A stretch of DNA of 64,000 bases from Symbiodinium natans (taxonomy: Eukaryota > Sar > Dinophyceae > Suessiales > Symbiodiniaceae). Both the position numbers and the translations under genes were made by a program. Under the pieces are notes generated by a model. That model had not been told where the DNA came from and ran no database searches. It was given only the letters and a program-made list of their open reading frames with translations. Shown here piece by piece: positions 49,375 to 60,800 of this stretch. Where the stretch lies: contig CAJNDS010001112.1 in the NCBI GenBank assembly GCA_905221605.1, positions 1,256,972 through 1,320,971 of the forward strand, given 5' to 3'. The stretch's first letter is position 1, and each line of letters starts with the position of its first letter.

Positions 49375-49924
49375 GACCTAATGCCGTAGCACTTCAGACT
49401 CAAGGCCCACCCCCTCGTTCCAGCTCAATTTGGAATGCGAGTGCGGCAGGTTGAGTCTTTGATTTTTTCCTCTTAGGGTTGAGGGTTTAGGGGCTTAGGG
49501 TTTGGGGTTTCGGGTTTAGGGTTTAGGGTTTCGGGTTGAGGGCTTCACAAAACCACCCCAATTGCCCCAAAGTCCAAGCTCCCGGGGCTTGCGCGATGGG
49601 AACATCTTGCGCACTTGCGCCCCCCTGGCTTGCCACCCAAAAAACAACATGTCACCGTGAACGATCAAAGACTCTCGCATTGCCTTGCGCTAGGCAGCCC
49701 GTTTGGGGGTTTACGATATGAGGGGCTGCCTTAGTGGGGTCCCTTAGTAAAAGGGAATCCTACTATTTGGGGCCCTCGTTTAGGGGTCCCCCAATTTTCG
49801 TACACCCCCATCTGTATTTGCACCGCCCTGAGTCCTGGGCACGAGGACGGAAGCGGCCTGTGCTCTTCTCACAGCATCCCGCTTGTCCGCGGGAACCCTC
49901 CCGCAAAATCCGATAAACCCACAA

Positions 49925-50144
49925 CCCTAAACCCTAAACGCTAAACCCTAAACCCTAAAACCTAAACCCTAAACCCTAAACCCTAAACCCTAGTATGGGA
50001 CCGAAATGAGCGTGGAGCAAGCTCGCAGCCCTTGGCTTCCCGATCGGGTCGCCGTGATCTTGTCCTCTATTTTCGTATTGTTGTAAGCCCTAAACCCTAA
50101 ACCCTAAACCCTAAGCCCTAAACCCTAAACCCTAAACCCTAAAC
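49925..50144 (+). repeat. Two telomere-like arrays around a 26-codon ORF
   Basis: 49925-49993 and 50089-50144. The 95 bp island between them holds an ATG ORF at 50006-50086 ending in a hydrophobic run (VAVILSSIFVLL), of unknown meaning. Confidence 0.85.
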
Positions 50145-50351
50145 CCTTGTGAAGCTCACACTGTACAGTCCCCGCTAAATAGCGCCGAGTTCGTATCTCC
50201 CCAAGTTTCCTTAGTGCTCTAACAGTCTTTAATTCTGCAAACACCGCAGGCGCCTTGGGCACAAACCCAGAAAAGAGCTGCGCAGTAGACCGCAGTAGTC
50301 AGTCCTCCAAAGCACTAAACGCGAAACCCTTAACCACTAGCATTATTGCCA

Positions 50352-50460
50352 GGACCCAGAGTAGACCCTTATTCCCCTTTTTTTACGTTTAGGTCCCCTC
50401 AGAAGCCCCTTGGAGCCAAAAAGGGCACCCTTTTTGTTTCTAGGTTGATCCTGGGTCTAG
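50352..50460 (+). mobile_element. Foldback-like repeat family 6, copy b
   Basis: AGGACCCAGAGTAGACCCTT at the left and GATCCTGGGTCTAG at the right; shares ACCCTTTTTGTT.CTAGGTT with 32089-32176. Confidence 0.55.
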
Positions 50461-50783
50461 ATTGTTTATTGCAATTACTAAGGAGTAGTATGGCTATTGT
50501 TTCCGTTCCTTCTTTTCATCTTCAGCTCGTATTGTCCTTGTGATGGTTAGTGTTATCGGCAGTGCGCCGCAGTCTGTCTCTTGACACTTTCATGTCCAGC
50601 GGGTAAGCAGCACTATTGCAATGACATCTACTCTTCAGTTTCCATGATGGAGTGCAGGGTTTAGGGTTTCGTGTAAACCCTAAACCCTAAAGCCTAAGCC
50701 ATAAAGCCTAGACTCCAACACCTGCATGGGGGCCAATCAGGCTGGCTCCAAGCAAAGTTCCTTTTCCAGTTCCCGGTCCCATA

Positions 50784-50833
50784 CCCTAAGGATCCATGTG
50801 CCTATATGGTGTTGGGCACATGGATCCTTAGGG
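50784..50833. repeat. Perfect 19 bp inverted repeat (hairpin)
   Basis: CCCTAAGGATCCATGTGCC at 50784-50802 pairs with 50815-50833 without mismatch around a 12-base loop. It contains BamHI-like GGATCC on both arms. Confidence 0.9.
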
Positions 50834-51478
50834 ATACCTGCACCCGTTCCAGCTTTGCAGGGCAGAGACGAAGTCTTGGTAGACCAGTGGTGCCCTTTAC
50901 CCTTTTTTTGGTTCAAGGTTCCCTTGTAAAGTAACCAACCCGAAGAAGGGTGCCCTCATAATAATATGGTTACTGGGCTACCAAGAAGTGTTCCGACCTC
51001 GAGTGGTTTTGCGCTCGTGCTGTAGTGATGCGGATGTTTCTCTGAAGCATAGATTTTGCTTTGCATCTCGACGTGAAAATGAGGATCTCGCAGGCATGTC
51101 CGGGTCGAGAGCAATGCTCCAGTTCCTGTGCCCCGACATCCCTGAACCCTAAACCCTAAACCCTAAACCCTAAATCCCCTGAACCTGGGTCTTCGCAGTT
51201 CGATCGAAGACCTTGGCCCTGTAGTTTGCATGACTCCCACGACCCCCACATGAGACGCCCCTTTCTTGGGTAGTATGTTCTGTTCCTTTGCTGTTCCCGA
51301 AGCTGATTGCGAGGTCTCTAGGCAAGTAAGTAGGGACAGGGCCGAACATCGTGGTCGATGTTTTGGGGGCGCGGATGTAGATCTCAAGTTTTGAGAAAGT
51401 TATTGCCAAAGGGGTTTTAGATTCCATTTTCGGTTTTGTTGGGCTTGGTTTGAAAGTGCCACACACTGCCTATACCTT

Positions 51479-51517
<39 letters not shown>

Positions 51518-51525
51518 AAGACAGC

Positions 51526-51573
<48 letters not shown>

Positions 51574-51921
51574 AGCAAAGAGAGGCGGAGGGCGAGACAG
51601 AGAGGCAGAGGAAAGCGTGCCACCCCTACCGCTCCCCCAGAGAAGAAGAAGAAGCAGAAGAAGAAGAAGAAGAAGAAGAAGAAGAAGAAGAAGAAGAAGA
51701 AGAAGAAGAAGAAGAAGAAGAAGAAGAAGAAGAAGAAGAAGAAGAAGAAGAAGAAGAAGAAGAAGAAGAAGAAGAAGAAGAAGAAGAAGAAGAAGAAGAA
51801 GAAGAAGAAGAAGAAGAAGAAGAAGAAGAAGAAGAAGAAGAAGAAGAAGAAGAAGAAGAAGAAGAAGAAGAAGAAGAAGAAGAAGAAGAAGAAGAAGAAG
51901 AAGAAGAAGAAGAAGAAGAAA
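51479..51921. repeat. (GA)n and (GAA)n microsatellites
   Basis: GA runs at 51479-51511 and 51530-51569, then an almost pure GAA tract at 51641-51921 (about 90 units). Open frames of poly-Leu, Phe, Ser or Arg across it are artefacts. Confidence 0.95.
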
Positions 51922-54847
51922 CCGAAGCAGCAGCCAAAACCCGACAAGCCTACAAAGCCCCATAACACTTTTCGTAAAAAACACTTTGCAAACTCTGTAA
52001 AGCCTTATAAAAACTCTGCAAAACCGTATAGCAACTCTGTAAAACCGTACAACACCTTGTAAAAACCCTCAGCACTCTGTAAAGCCGTACAAAAACCTTG
52101 AAAAAGAACAATCCTTCAACAGGGCCACCCCCTCGGAGTTTAGGGTTTCGAGTTTAGGGGACCACCCCCTTACTTTCGTAAACCACCATTTCCTGTTACA
52201 TGCCTCGGCCTCAGTACGGGTTCAAAAGGGGTACAGGCGACGGGAGTTGGCACTCGAAGGCCAACAGCAACCCCAAGCGTGTCTCGCGAACCTTTCAGAA
52301 ATTGCACAACAACTTCTCAAGCCCGCCTAGAGAAAGCCAAATTTTTCGTAAACCCTAAGCCCTGTGGCTAGTCGGGTTGGGAAAAACCCTAAACCCTCTA
52401 GGCGGAGGGGCTTTGGCTGGCTCTGGCTCGGCGTGGCCTCGGTGAGGCAGCCGTACCTCGGCGGTGAGCTGTCACCTTGCTTAGTCGTAGAGTAGGTAAG
52501 TTTAGGGTTTAGGGTTTAGGGTTTAGGGTTTAGGGTTTAGGGGAGCCTGGGTTCAAAAGGGTGGCAGTATACTGGAGAGCCACCCACCCAAAACCCTCAA
52601 GCCAAACCCTAAACCCCAAACCCTGACCCTAGCCCCAATCGCGAAAAGGTCGACACGGTGCGCCGGGCGCGCCTCGATGCCGCAGGACCTGTGGTCTACC
52701 GCAGCTCGGCAAGGGAGTCAGGGTCTAGGGTTTAGGGTTTAGGGTTTAGTGCTCAAAGTTCGGATGATTCGCTGAGAACCCCAGCAAAACCACTTGGTTG
52801 CGCATTGACTTACCTCAAGGATGAACGCTTGGCTGAGAAACGGGAGTTCAGGGAGAAGAGAAGGGAGCGTAGGGAGACCCCTTCTACCAGTACTAAGTCA
52901 CACCTGTGATTGCATCCCCTGCTTGTATAGAATCGCGGGAAGGCTCTGCTATCAGGTTGCCGGCCCGTGCTCAAAAAAGGGTTTAGTTAGGGTTTAGGGC
53001 CCCTAAACCCTAAACCCTAAACCCTAAACCCTAAGCCCTAAGCCCTAAACCCTAAACCCTAAACCCTAAACCCTAAAACCCTAAACCCTAAACCCTGAAC
53101 CCCCACCTCAGACTTCCCAAGCCCTCAGCTAGGCATCGCACGGGGGCTGAAGCGACTCTTCGATAAAAGCTTCGAGCTGGTGGAAGGAGGCGGGGCATCC
53201 GAATTGATTGTCTTGAAGTGGTTTAGGGTTTAGGGTTTAGGGCTTAGGGATTAGGGTTTAGGGTTTACGGTTTCGGGGGTTTGGATTCAGGTGGTTCTGG
53301 CAGCGTCAGGGAGCGGCGGATGCAACGAACCCTCCACAGTAGCCTTGTGCTTCAGGCGTCGACCGGAACGGCAAAGGGTTCTCTGTGGCCTGTCTGCAGA
53401 CAGGGTGTTTTTCCTGAGGGACTCTTCTGGCTTGTTATGAGACACCCAAGCCAAGCTGCCAGCAGCCTTGTGCAGTGCTGTAGCAGGACGTTCCCAAAAA
53501 TAAACACGCGAGACTCTCGAAGCCCGCCCCCATTACAGCCAGCATTACGGGCCGAGGTCGTGGCCTGCCCCGTCGCCCGAAATCTGGTGCCGCTGGGCTG
53601 CAAAATCTGGGGGATGTAAGGAGGGACCCCTAGAAGGGATCCTGAATCTGATCCCCCTTTTTTCGCCCCCAAAATATACATTATCTAGTCCAAGGGTCCC
53701 TCCTTTTGCCCTTGAAGAATGCAGGGCCAAGATTTAAGGTGCCCCCAAAGCTCCTTCGCGAAGCAGGTGTCGGGTTTCGGGGTTTCGGGCTTGGGGTTTA
53801 GGTGGTTCAGGGTTGAGAGTTGAGGGTTTAGGGCCCTATACCCTAAACCCTATACCCTAAACCCTAAACCCTAAACCCTACCGAAATCCTAACCCTGGCA
53901 CCCACGACCCTAAGCCCTACAGCCTGGATCCCAAGCTTTCTGGCCCAAGCTTCTGAGCGCCCCCCCCCCCTTGTTTGGCTCCTTCGGCGGTGTCCTCGGC
54001 CCGGAACTCAATGATGACGGGGGGGGGGGGTTCAAAAGGCTTGCAGGGTTGAGGGTGTGGAGCTATGGGGCTCAAATTTTAAAGCTCCAGACATGTCAGA
54101 GAGGTCCCTGGTGCAAGAAGGGGGTGTAAGGATGCCTGTGTAAACAAGGGTCTAGGGTTTGCTTTCCCAGATGTCTAGGTTTCAGCTATCGCAGTCAATT
54201 CTGCCTGCCCACTTGGGCTGATCTGCATCGCGCCCCTGTTCAAGAAGAACAGGTCGACAGAGCATGCGGAGAGGGGGAGGAGGTAGGGGTCTGAGGAGTT
54301 ATGGAGGCACAAGAGCACTACACCCCCCGATTTCTGAGGTGAACCATGGCGCATCGCATCCAAAAGATTGAGCAGCATGTGCTGGCCGGCGCGCCTCGGC
54401 AAGAGACCTATGAGCCGAGACTAGAAGAAGTCTTGGATCTCGGTTCCGAAGCCTATAAGGCTGATGTCTTTGTGACTCCAGACATTGACTCGTGGGCCTT
54501 GCTGCCTTGTGTGCGAGAGCTCGAAGCTCTAAAGCTCCAAACCCTCCTAAAAGCGAAGGAGGGGATGCGGCACCCTCTCTCTCCCTAGAGAATCCCTTAA
54601 AGGGTAATATATACAGATGTATCCAAAGGAGGGGATTAGGCACCTTATATCACCCTATATCATTTCTAGAAGGGTATATCCTGCATATCACTTACAGGGC
54701 ATATCCTATATAATCCCTTAAAGTGTATATAAACAAATAAGTATCGTCGGAAACCTTGGACCCAGACACAAACTAGGTATCAATTTTTACTTGGTTTAAT
54801 ATGGAGCCCTAGTTATAAATGTTGAAAACGACACCCAACCCGTGCAG
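51922..54847. other. Gene-poor stretch with possible small exons
   Basis: Telomere-like arrays are at 52499-52542 (-), 53007-53102 (+), 53220-53274 (-) and 53838-53880 (+). Coding-like patches occur at 52386-52448 (AEGLWLALARRGLGEAAVPR), 52649-52708 (AAG|G to GC donor) and 53133-53218 (RGLKRLFDKSFELVEGGGAS then ELIVLKW). The last two may be exons of one unknown + strand gene. An ORF at 54346-54588 (MAHRIQKIEQHVLAGAPRQE) might be a 5' exon near isocitrate lyase, but I have no evidence joining them. Confidence 0.35.
53617..53710 (+). mobile_element. Foldback-like repeat family 5
   Basis: AAGGAGGGACCCCTAG at the left pairs with CAAGGGTCCCTCCTTTT at the right; a related left end is at 19287. Confidence 0.5.
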
Positions 54848-57800
54848 TTCTCGGAGGATGTGGCCGTCTCCGGTGGCCTCGAGATGCGGGGCGTCGCCAG
54901 CGCGGAGGACGCGGACTTCGATGCCCGCGTGGCGGCCATGAAGACCTGGATCCTCGGCGCTGCTGAGGGCTCTTAGGGCTTGGGACAACAATGCCCTAAA
55001 CCCTGAACCCTAAACCCGAAACACCAAACCCTCTGGACCATGGGGGCTGTGAGCTTGTCACATCGTGTCCTCAGCATTTTCCGGGTTCATGGGGTCACTC
55101 TGCTGGTCTGGACACTGGGTCTGCGCACCCATCCCTCGTGGCATGACGTGCGCCAGCTCCCGGATGTGCGCCATGTTGCAAAGATCTTTGCCTACTCATA
55201 CTGGGGCCAGTTGTTTGACGGCCTTGCGTGCACTATGCAGTGGAAGTGGGTGGGCCACACCCTGCGGTCCTCTGCAGCCGCCTTGGTCAAGCCGTTCTTT
55301 GCCGACGGGTGCCACTCTGATGTCAATGCCTATGGCCTGCGCCGGGCCAGAACTGGACCTGACAACACCGGCATGCGCCCAGTCGCCAAGTTCCTTCAGA
55401 GCCGGGGATTGGACTTGGAAGTTGTGCGGGACTGTGCGCAGTGGGCCTCGCTGCTCCCCCAGTACCGAGCGTACTGGGGAGTGAATGCTCGTGAGCCCGG
55501 TGGCAATGTGCAGTTGTGTTCGCCGGAGCTTATGTCGTGGGAGGTGCGCTGCCTGCAGGGCACGGTGCATGGAAGCATTACTGTGCTTGTGCGCTACAGC
55601 GAGACTTGCGGCATGATGCAACTCGCCCAGTTGCGCCGAGTTGAGGGATGGGTTCTGCACCAAGCTGGCATGCGAAGTGTGGTTGCCGATGCGGGCTCTT
55701 TTCTGGGCGAGGCGTGGAACCTCGTTGTTGGAGAGCTTCTCCCTGCAGTCATGACTGATTGCACGAGACATGTCCGCCTGCACTGGGATGGTTTGAGTAA
55801 TAGTGCCCTTCGTTTGTTGCCCAACACGTGTCAGGCCCTCTGGATGAAACGGGTAGTGATAAAAGTTTCAGAGATCGGCCTGAGGTTGCCCTCTGATGCA
55901 GGGGTGGGGGTTGCTTGGCTGGTTGCACTAGCGTGAAGCCTGCTGCCGCAGAGAGTGCTTGCAGAAACCCTAAACCGCAAACCCCAAACCCCAAGTGCCG
56001 AGCCCCCCTGTTATCCTTGATAGGGTTTAGGACTTCGATGCAGGGTTTTTAAGGCTCAGGGGGTCCGAAGGCCGGAAGGGCCAGTGCTGACCCTAGGGTC
56101 TAGAGACCCCCTCCAAGGATGGGTGCGGAGCGGTTCAAGTACACCACGCGGCCCTACAAGGCCACCAGGGTTTAGGGTTGACTCGAGCCCGCTGACGTAA
56201 AGAGTCTGGGTTCAAAAAACGGGTTGAAAAAAGTGGCAAGCCTGTTGCAAAAAGGGTTGAAGAAAGGGTTTATGGTATATATACACATACACATGCACAT
56301 ACATACATATATACATGTACATACAATGTCTTTACAGAGGTTATACATGGGTTCATATGAGGAATCATTGGGGCTTCTGTATTGCAAGAGCTGCCGTTGA
56401 ACCCAGGGCCCACATAGCCGCGCGCGCGACCCATTACCTCTTAATTGAACGAATCTTCTTTCAAGACCAGAATCCTAAGCCCTAAGCCCTAAGCCCTAAG
56501 CCCTAAGCCCTAAACCCTAAACCCTAAACCCTAAAGCCTAAAGCCTGGCTGCAGCTCGGGGTTGTCGAGTCTGCAGAGGGATTCAGGGTTTGGGGATTCA
56601 GGGGCACGGCTTTGTCACAGTTGCGCAGGTCGAGGACGTGGTGAAGCTCCAGGGCACCATGCCCATGTACTTCAACGGCGCCAAGGTCTCCGACAAGCTC
56701 TACAAGATGCTCCGGGACCACCAGGCTGGGGCCTTGGGGTTTTGACGGTTTCCTGGAGGGGGGAGTGTTTGAGTAGCCCTCAGGGTTTAGGGTTTTTGGG
56801 TTTAGGGTTTAAGTCAGATCAAGCCATGTCAATGGAGAGTGCAGGCCAAGGGAACCTGCTCCCACACCTTCGGGGCCCTGGACACCGTGCAGGCCAACGG
56901 GAGGGACACATTGAGGGAGGTTTGGGGTTTAGGGTTTAGGGTTTAGGGTTTAGGGAGATCTGGGGCCCAAAGTGCCTGCCCACAAGCACGTCAGGTTTGA
57001 CACTTTTGGTGAGAAAACCCCCTGACCTGACGGTTCAAATTGGCATGCACAGTCATTGCGAAGATTGCCCCGAACTGCAACTCCAGATCCTACAAACAGT
57101 GTGGCGCCCTAAACACTGAACCCCTAAACCCGAAAACCCTGAACCCTGAAACGCTAAACCATAAAGCTTAAGGGTCGAGGTCGTCCAACCCTTCCAGGTC
57201 ACGCAGATGGCCAAGTACCTGACCTCGGTGTACGTCAGCGGTTGGCAGTGCTGCCGCCTTGTTTTTGGCTTGTTTGGGAGTTTAGGGTTTAGGGTTAGGG
57301 TTATGGGGGTTTAGGGTTGTGGATAGCACCTTGCTGTCGCCGGCAACCTGGTTTCGTGAGTCGTCTTCTAAAACGCCATCTAGCTGTACCAGTCTCGTAG
57401 CCGCCGCCCCCCCCCCCCCCCCCCCCCCAAAAAAACCCAGATGATCTCGTCCCGTATGTACTGTACACAAGGGCAGTAGTCGAGTCCCTTGTGAAAAAAA
57501 TGTCCCGTGCGCACTCAATGCCCCTAAGCCGCAACCTTCAGACCCCAAAGGTCGCAACCTGGTGTGGTGTTGGGGTTTAGGGGTTTAGGGGTTAGGGGTT
57601 CAAGAAAGGGTTTAGGGTTTACCTCTAAGGTAATTCTGGGAATGGCAGGTGCTCCTCCACCGCCTCCACTTCCAACGAGCCTGGCCCGGATGTGGCGGAC
57701 TACCCCTATGACACCGTTCCCAACAAGGCAGGGTTTAGGGTTTACGCTTTTGGGGTTTAGGGTTTAGGGTCCAGGGTTTCGGGGGCCTATGATGGCTGAT

Positions 57801-60800
57801 GGAATGCTGCCATGGCAGCACTGGGCCGCAATGCTTTCATCACCCAGAACCCTGAACCTTACACCCCGCAAAACCCGGAGGCCTTAACGTTCACCATGAG
57901 CTTAAACCCTTTACTTGGGATGTTCCCCTTGTACTAACCGTCCTTACTAGGGATTATAGTACCCCCCCTATTAGAATCCATATTAAGGACTGTTAGTCTA
58001 AAAGGGGGAGCATCCCAACCTGAACCCGAAACCCTGAGCCCTGGAAGGTGGATCAGCTCTTCCGCGCACAGCTCTTCCATGACCGCAAGCAGTACCTTTG
58101 GCTCAACATCAATCCGGTCCTCCGGGTTTAGGGTCCAAGAAAGGTATCCCTGTTGGGTTTTGGGTTCGGGTTTAGGGGTTGCGAGTTTTTTGGGGAGCTT
58201 TTGGTGTTGAGGGGTCGAGAGCAAGAGTAGCTCAAGAGTTCCGAAGGCTTGAGAAGGTCTGCGTCAACCGTTTGTTTCGAGCTCTGTACCGGTTGATGGT
58301 TACGTGCAATCTACCAGAGCTTGTAGCATGTCCACGCAAGCCTGCCGGTTGATGAGATGTTCTTCGCCCTGTGCCGTAGACTCGACGCGTCGAGCCTTAT
58401 ATAGCTGACATAGAAAGTTCGTCGTTCTACATTGTGGGATCGAGGTATGAGGAGCGCCGCCGCATGTCGCCCGACGAGCGTGCAAAGGCACCCGTTGTGG
58501 CGCCTCGGTGAAAGCAGGGAACGGCTGCCTTGCTGTTCTGGTGCATGGTGTGTGTGCATGAAAAGCTTAGCTCAGGAATGTTGAGGGCACGTCTTCTCGT
58601 GTTCTGGATCCCTTCTGCAGTGTTTAGTGGCTGTCGCTCCGAGGACTACATGAACCCCATCATTGCAGACGCGGACACCGGCCATGGCGGACTTACCGCC
58701 ACCATGAAGCTTGCGAAGATGTTCATTGAGAACGGGGCTGCTGGCATTCACATCGAGGACGGACGCGGGCCTTGCAGTAATCACCCTACTCCCTACAGGG
58801 CCCCAGTGTGTAGCTTCAGAGAGACAGTTCGCTCGGCCGGCCTTCAAGTTTGAGTGCTTCTATTTGAATTTTCTGCGGGGAACACTCCTTGCATCCAGGC
58901 CGCCACACCCTCAAATTCAGGATCTCCGAGCCCCTTGGGCCCTATAGGGCCGGACCTCGTTGATTTCCAGCAACATGACCTTTTCACGGGACCTTATCCC
59001 TTGGACCCCGCTGATACCCCCTTGATAACCCCCCTGATACCCCCCCCTACAGGACCAGAAGCCGGGCACCAAGAAGTGCGGCCACATGGGCGGCAAGGTC
59101 TTGGTCTCCACACAGGCGCCCTTCCTGGGGGCGGGGGGACTTGGGAGGGCGCGCGCCGGACCCGAAATGGAATTGGGGAAGTTAACCCTAAACCCTGAAC
59201 CCAAAACCCTAAACCCTTAGCCCTGAACCTAGACAGAAAAACCCGAAAGGTTTTCCGGGCAGAGGACAATGGGATGGGGGTTGGCCCTCAAGGCATTTCA
59301 TCGGATGGATCGCTTGTTCTGACCCGTGCAGTGAAAGCCTGGAGCCTCCAATAAGCTGGCTGACTGGGTGCGGAATCGGTTGTAGCCCGAAACCCTAAAC
59401 CCTGAACCCTAAATCCTAAACCGTAAGCCCTATAAGCCCTAAACCCTGAACATCCCTGAACCCTAAACCCTAAACCCTACAAGCCCTCCCGCGCACAAAC
59501 TGGTAGCCCAGCCCGTTTTGTGTTTGTTCTGGGTTCGCTTGTCAGACTTATCAAGTAGCCAACCCCCAAAAGGGTGCCCTTATTATGAAATGGCTATAAA
59601 CCCTATAAACCCTATAAACCCTATAATCCCTATAAACCCTATAAACCCTATAAACCTTATAAACCCTATAAACCCTATAAACCCTATAAACCCTATAAAC
59701 CCTATAAACCCTATAAACCCTATAAACCCTATAAACCCCATAAACCCCATAAACCCTGTAAACCCTACAAACCCTAAACCCGATAAACCCTATAAACCCC
59801 ATAAACCCTATAAACCCTAAACACCCTAAACTCTCAACCCCATAAAGGGCTATGGGGCTTCCAAGCAAAGACGTACAGCACAGGAGCACATCCAGCGCCT
59901 CATTGCGATCCGCCTCCAGGCACGAAGATCTTGAGTGGCGGTGCTGCATGTGGACCTCAGACCAGTAGCAAGAGGGTTTAGGATTTGGGGTTTAAGGAGC
60001 CGCACACCGCGAACTTTTCCAGCGGACACGTCACAAAATGCATGACTTTCTTAAACAGTGCCTGGTTGTTTCCCAATTCAAATATTTGGGGTGCATGCTA
60101 AAGGTGCCGGCATCAATTTCCACTGAGGGTCCCCCGCTGAGTGACTTATTGCTTGAGCAGGCCAAGGCTAAAGCCATTGCGGGCATTGAAAACATTAGGT
60201 CTTTCCTACGAAGGTGCCACTACGCGCGCTGGCCCCTGGCTCTTCGATTGTTGCAAGTATTTGTGCTTTCCAAGTGGTTGTGGTTTTCCCCTTGCGTACA
60301 CCCCACTATGCAAAGACTGCAAGCCATCAAAACCTTTCAGTTGGGAATTCTGGCAAGCGCGCTGCAGCTGTATGTTCCCCTACACTGCGGCGATGCGCAA
60401 CGAAGGGGGTTGCACAGAATCAGGAGGAGAGCGTGTGCTCTGAAATGCTTAGGTATTGGGCGCCTGAGCACTCGTGGGTTCGGTCATGGCTGTGGCGACG
60501 TTGGTCCTGCTTGGGTCACGTTCTTCGTATGCCAGTGAGCCATCCTACACGTATGGAATTATTCTGTGACTTTAAACAGGTGCGCGATGGAAGAGCAATT
60601 ACCACTGGAAGATGGCTGCTAAGTGTAATGCGAAACATTCTGCAGAAGAATGCGTTGACCTTGTCTCAGATATCCAATCTTTACATGGACAAGGTGGAGT
60701 GGAACCATCTGTTCCCAAAGGTAGAGCAAATCTACGCACTGCCAGACTCTGAAGCCTTGCCTTCCTGTGCGGATGACACGTGGGGGCGGTGGGCGGAATG

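Larger units (their letters stand above)
50145..51478. other. Gene-free stretch with foldback elements
   Basis: A family 6 repeat is at 50352-50460 and a perfect hairpin at 50784-50833. A short CCCTAAA patch is at 51146-51176. No gene recognised. Confidence 0.5.

Noticed and set aside
51641-51984. Long open frames of poly-Leu, poly-Phe, poly-Ser and poly-Arg
   Set aside because: They are readings of a GAA/TTC microsatellite in different frames and strands.
53281-53619. 112-codon ORF as a gene
   Set aside because: Low coding character; its 3' end runs into a foldback-like repeat.
59518-59949. Open frames with repeated Asn-Pro-Ile or Tyr-Arg-Val
   Set aside because: Produced by the (CCCTATAAA)n array, whose nine-base unit keeps frame.
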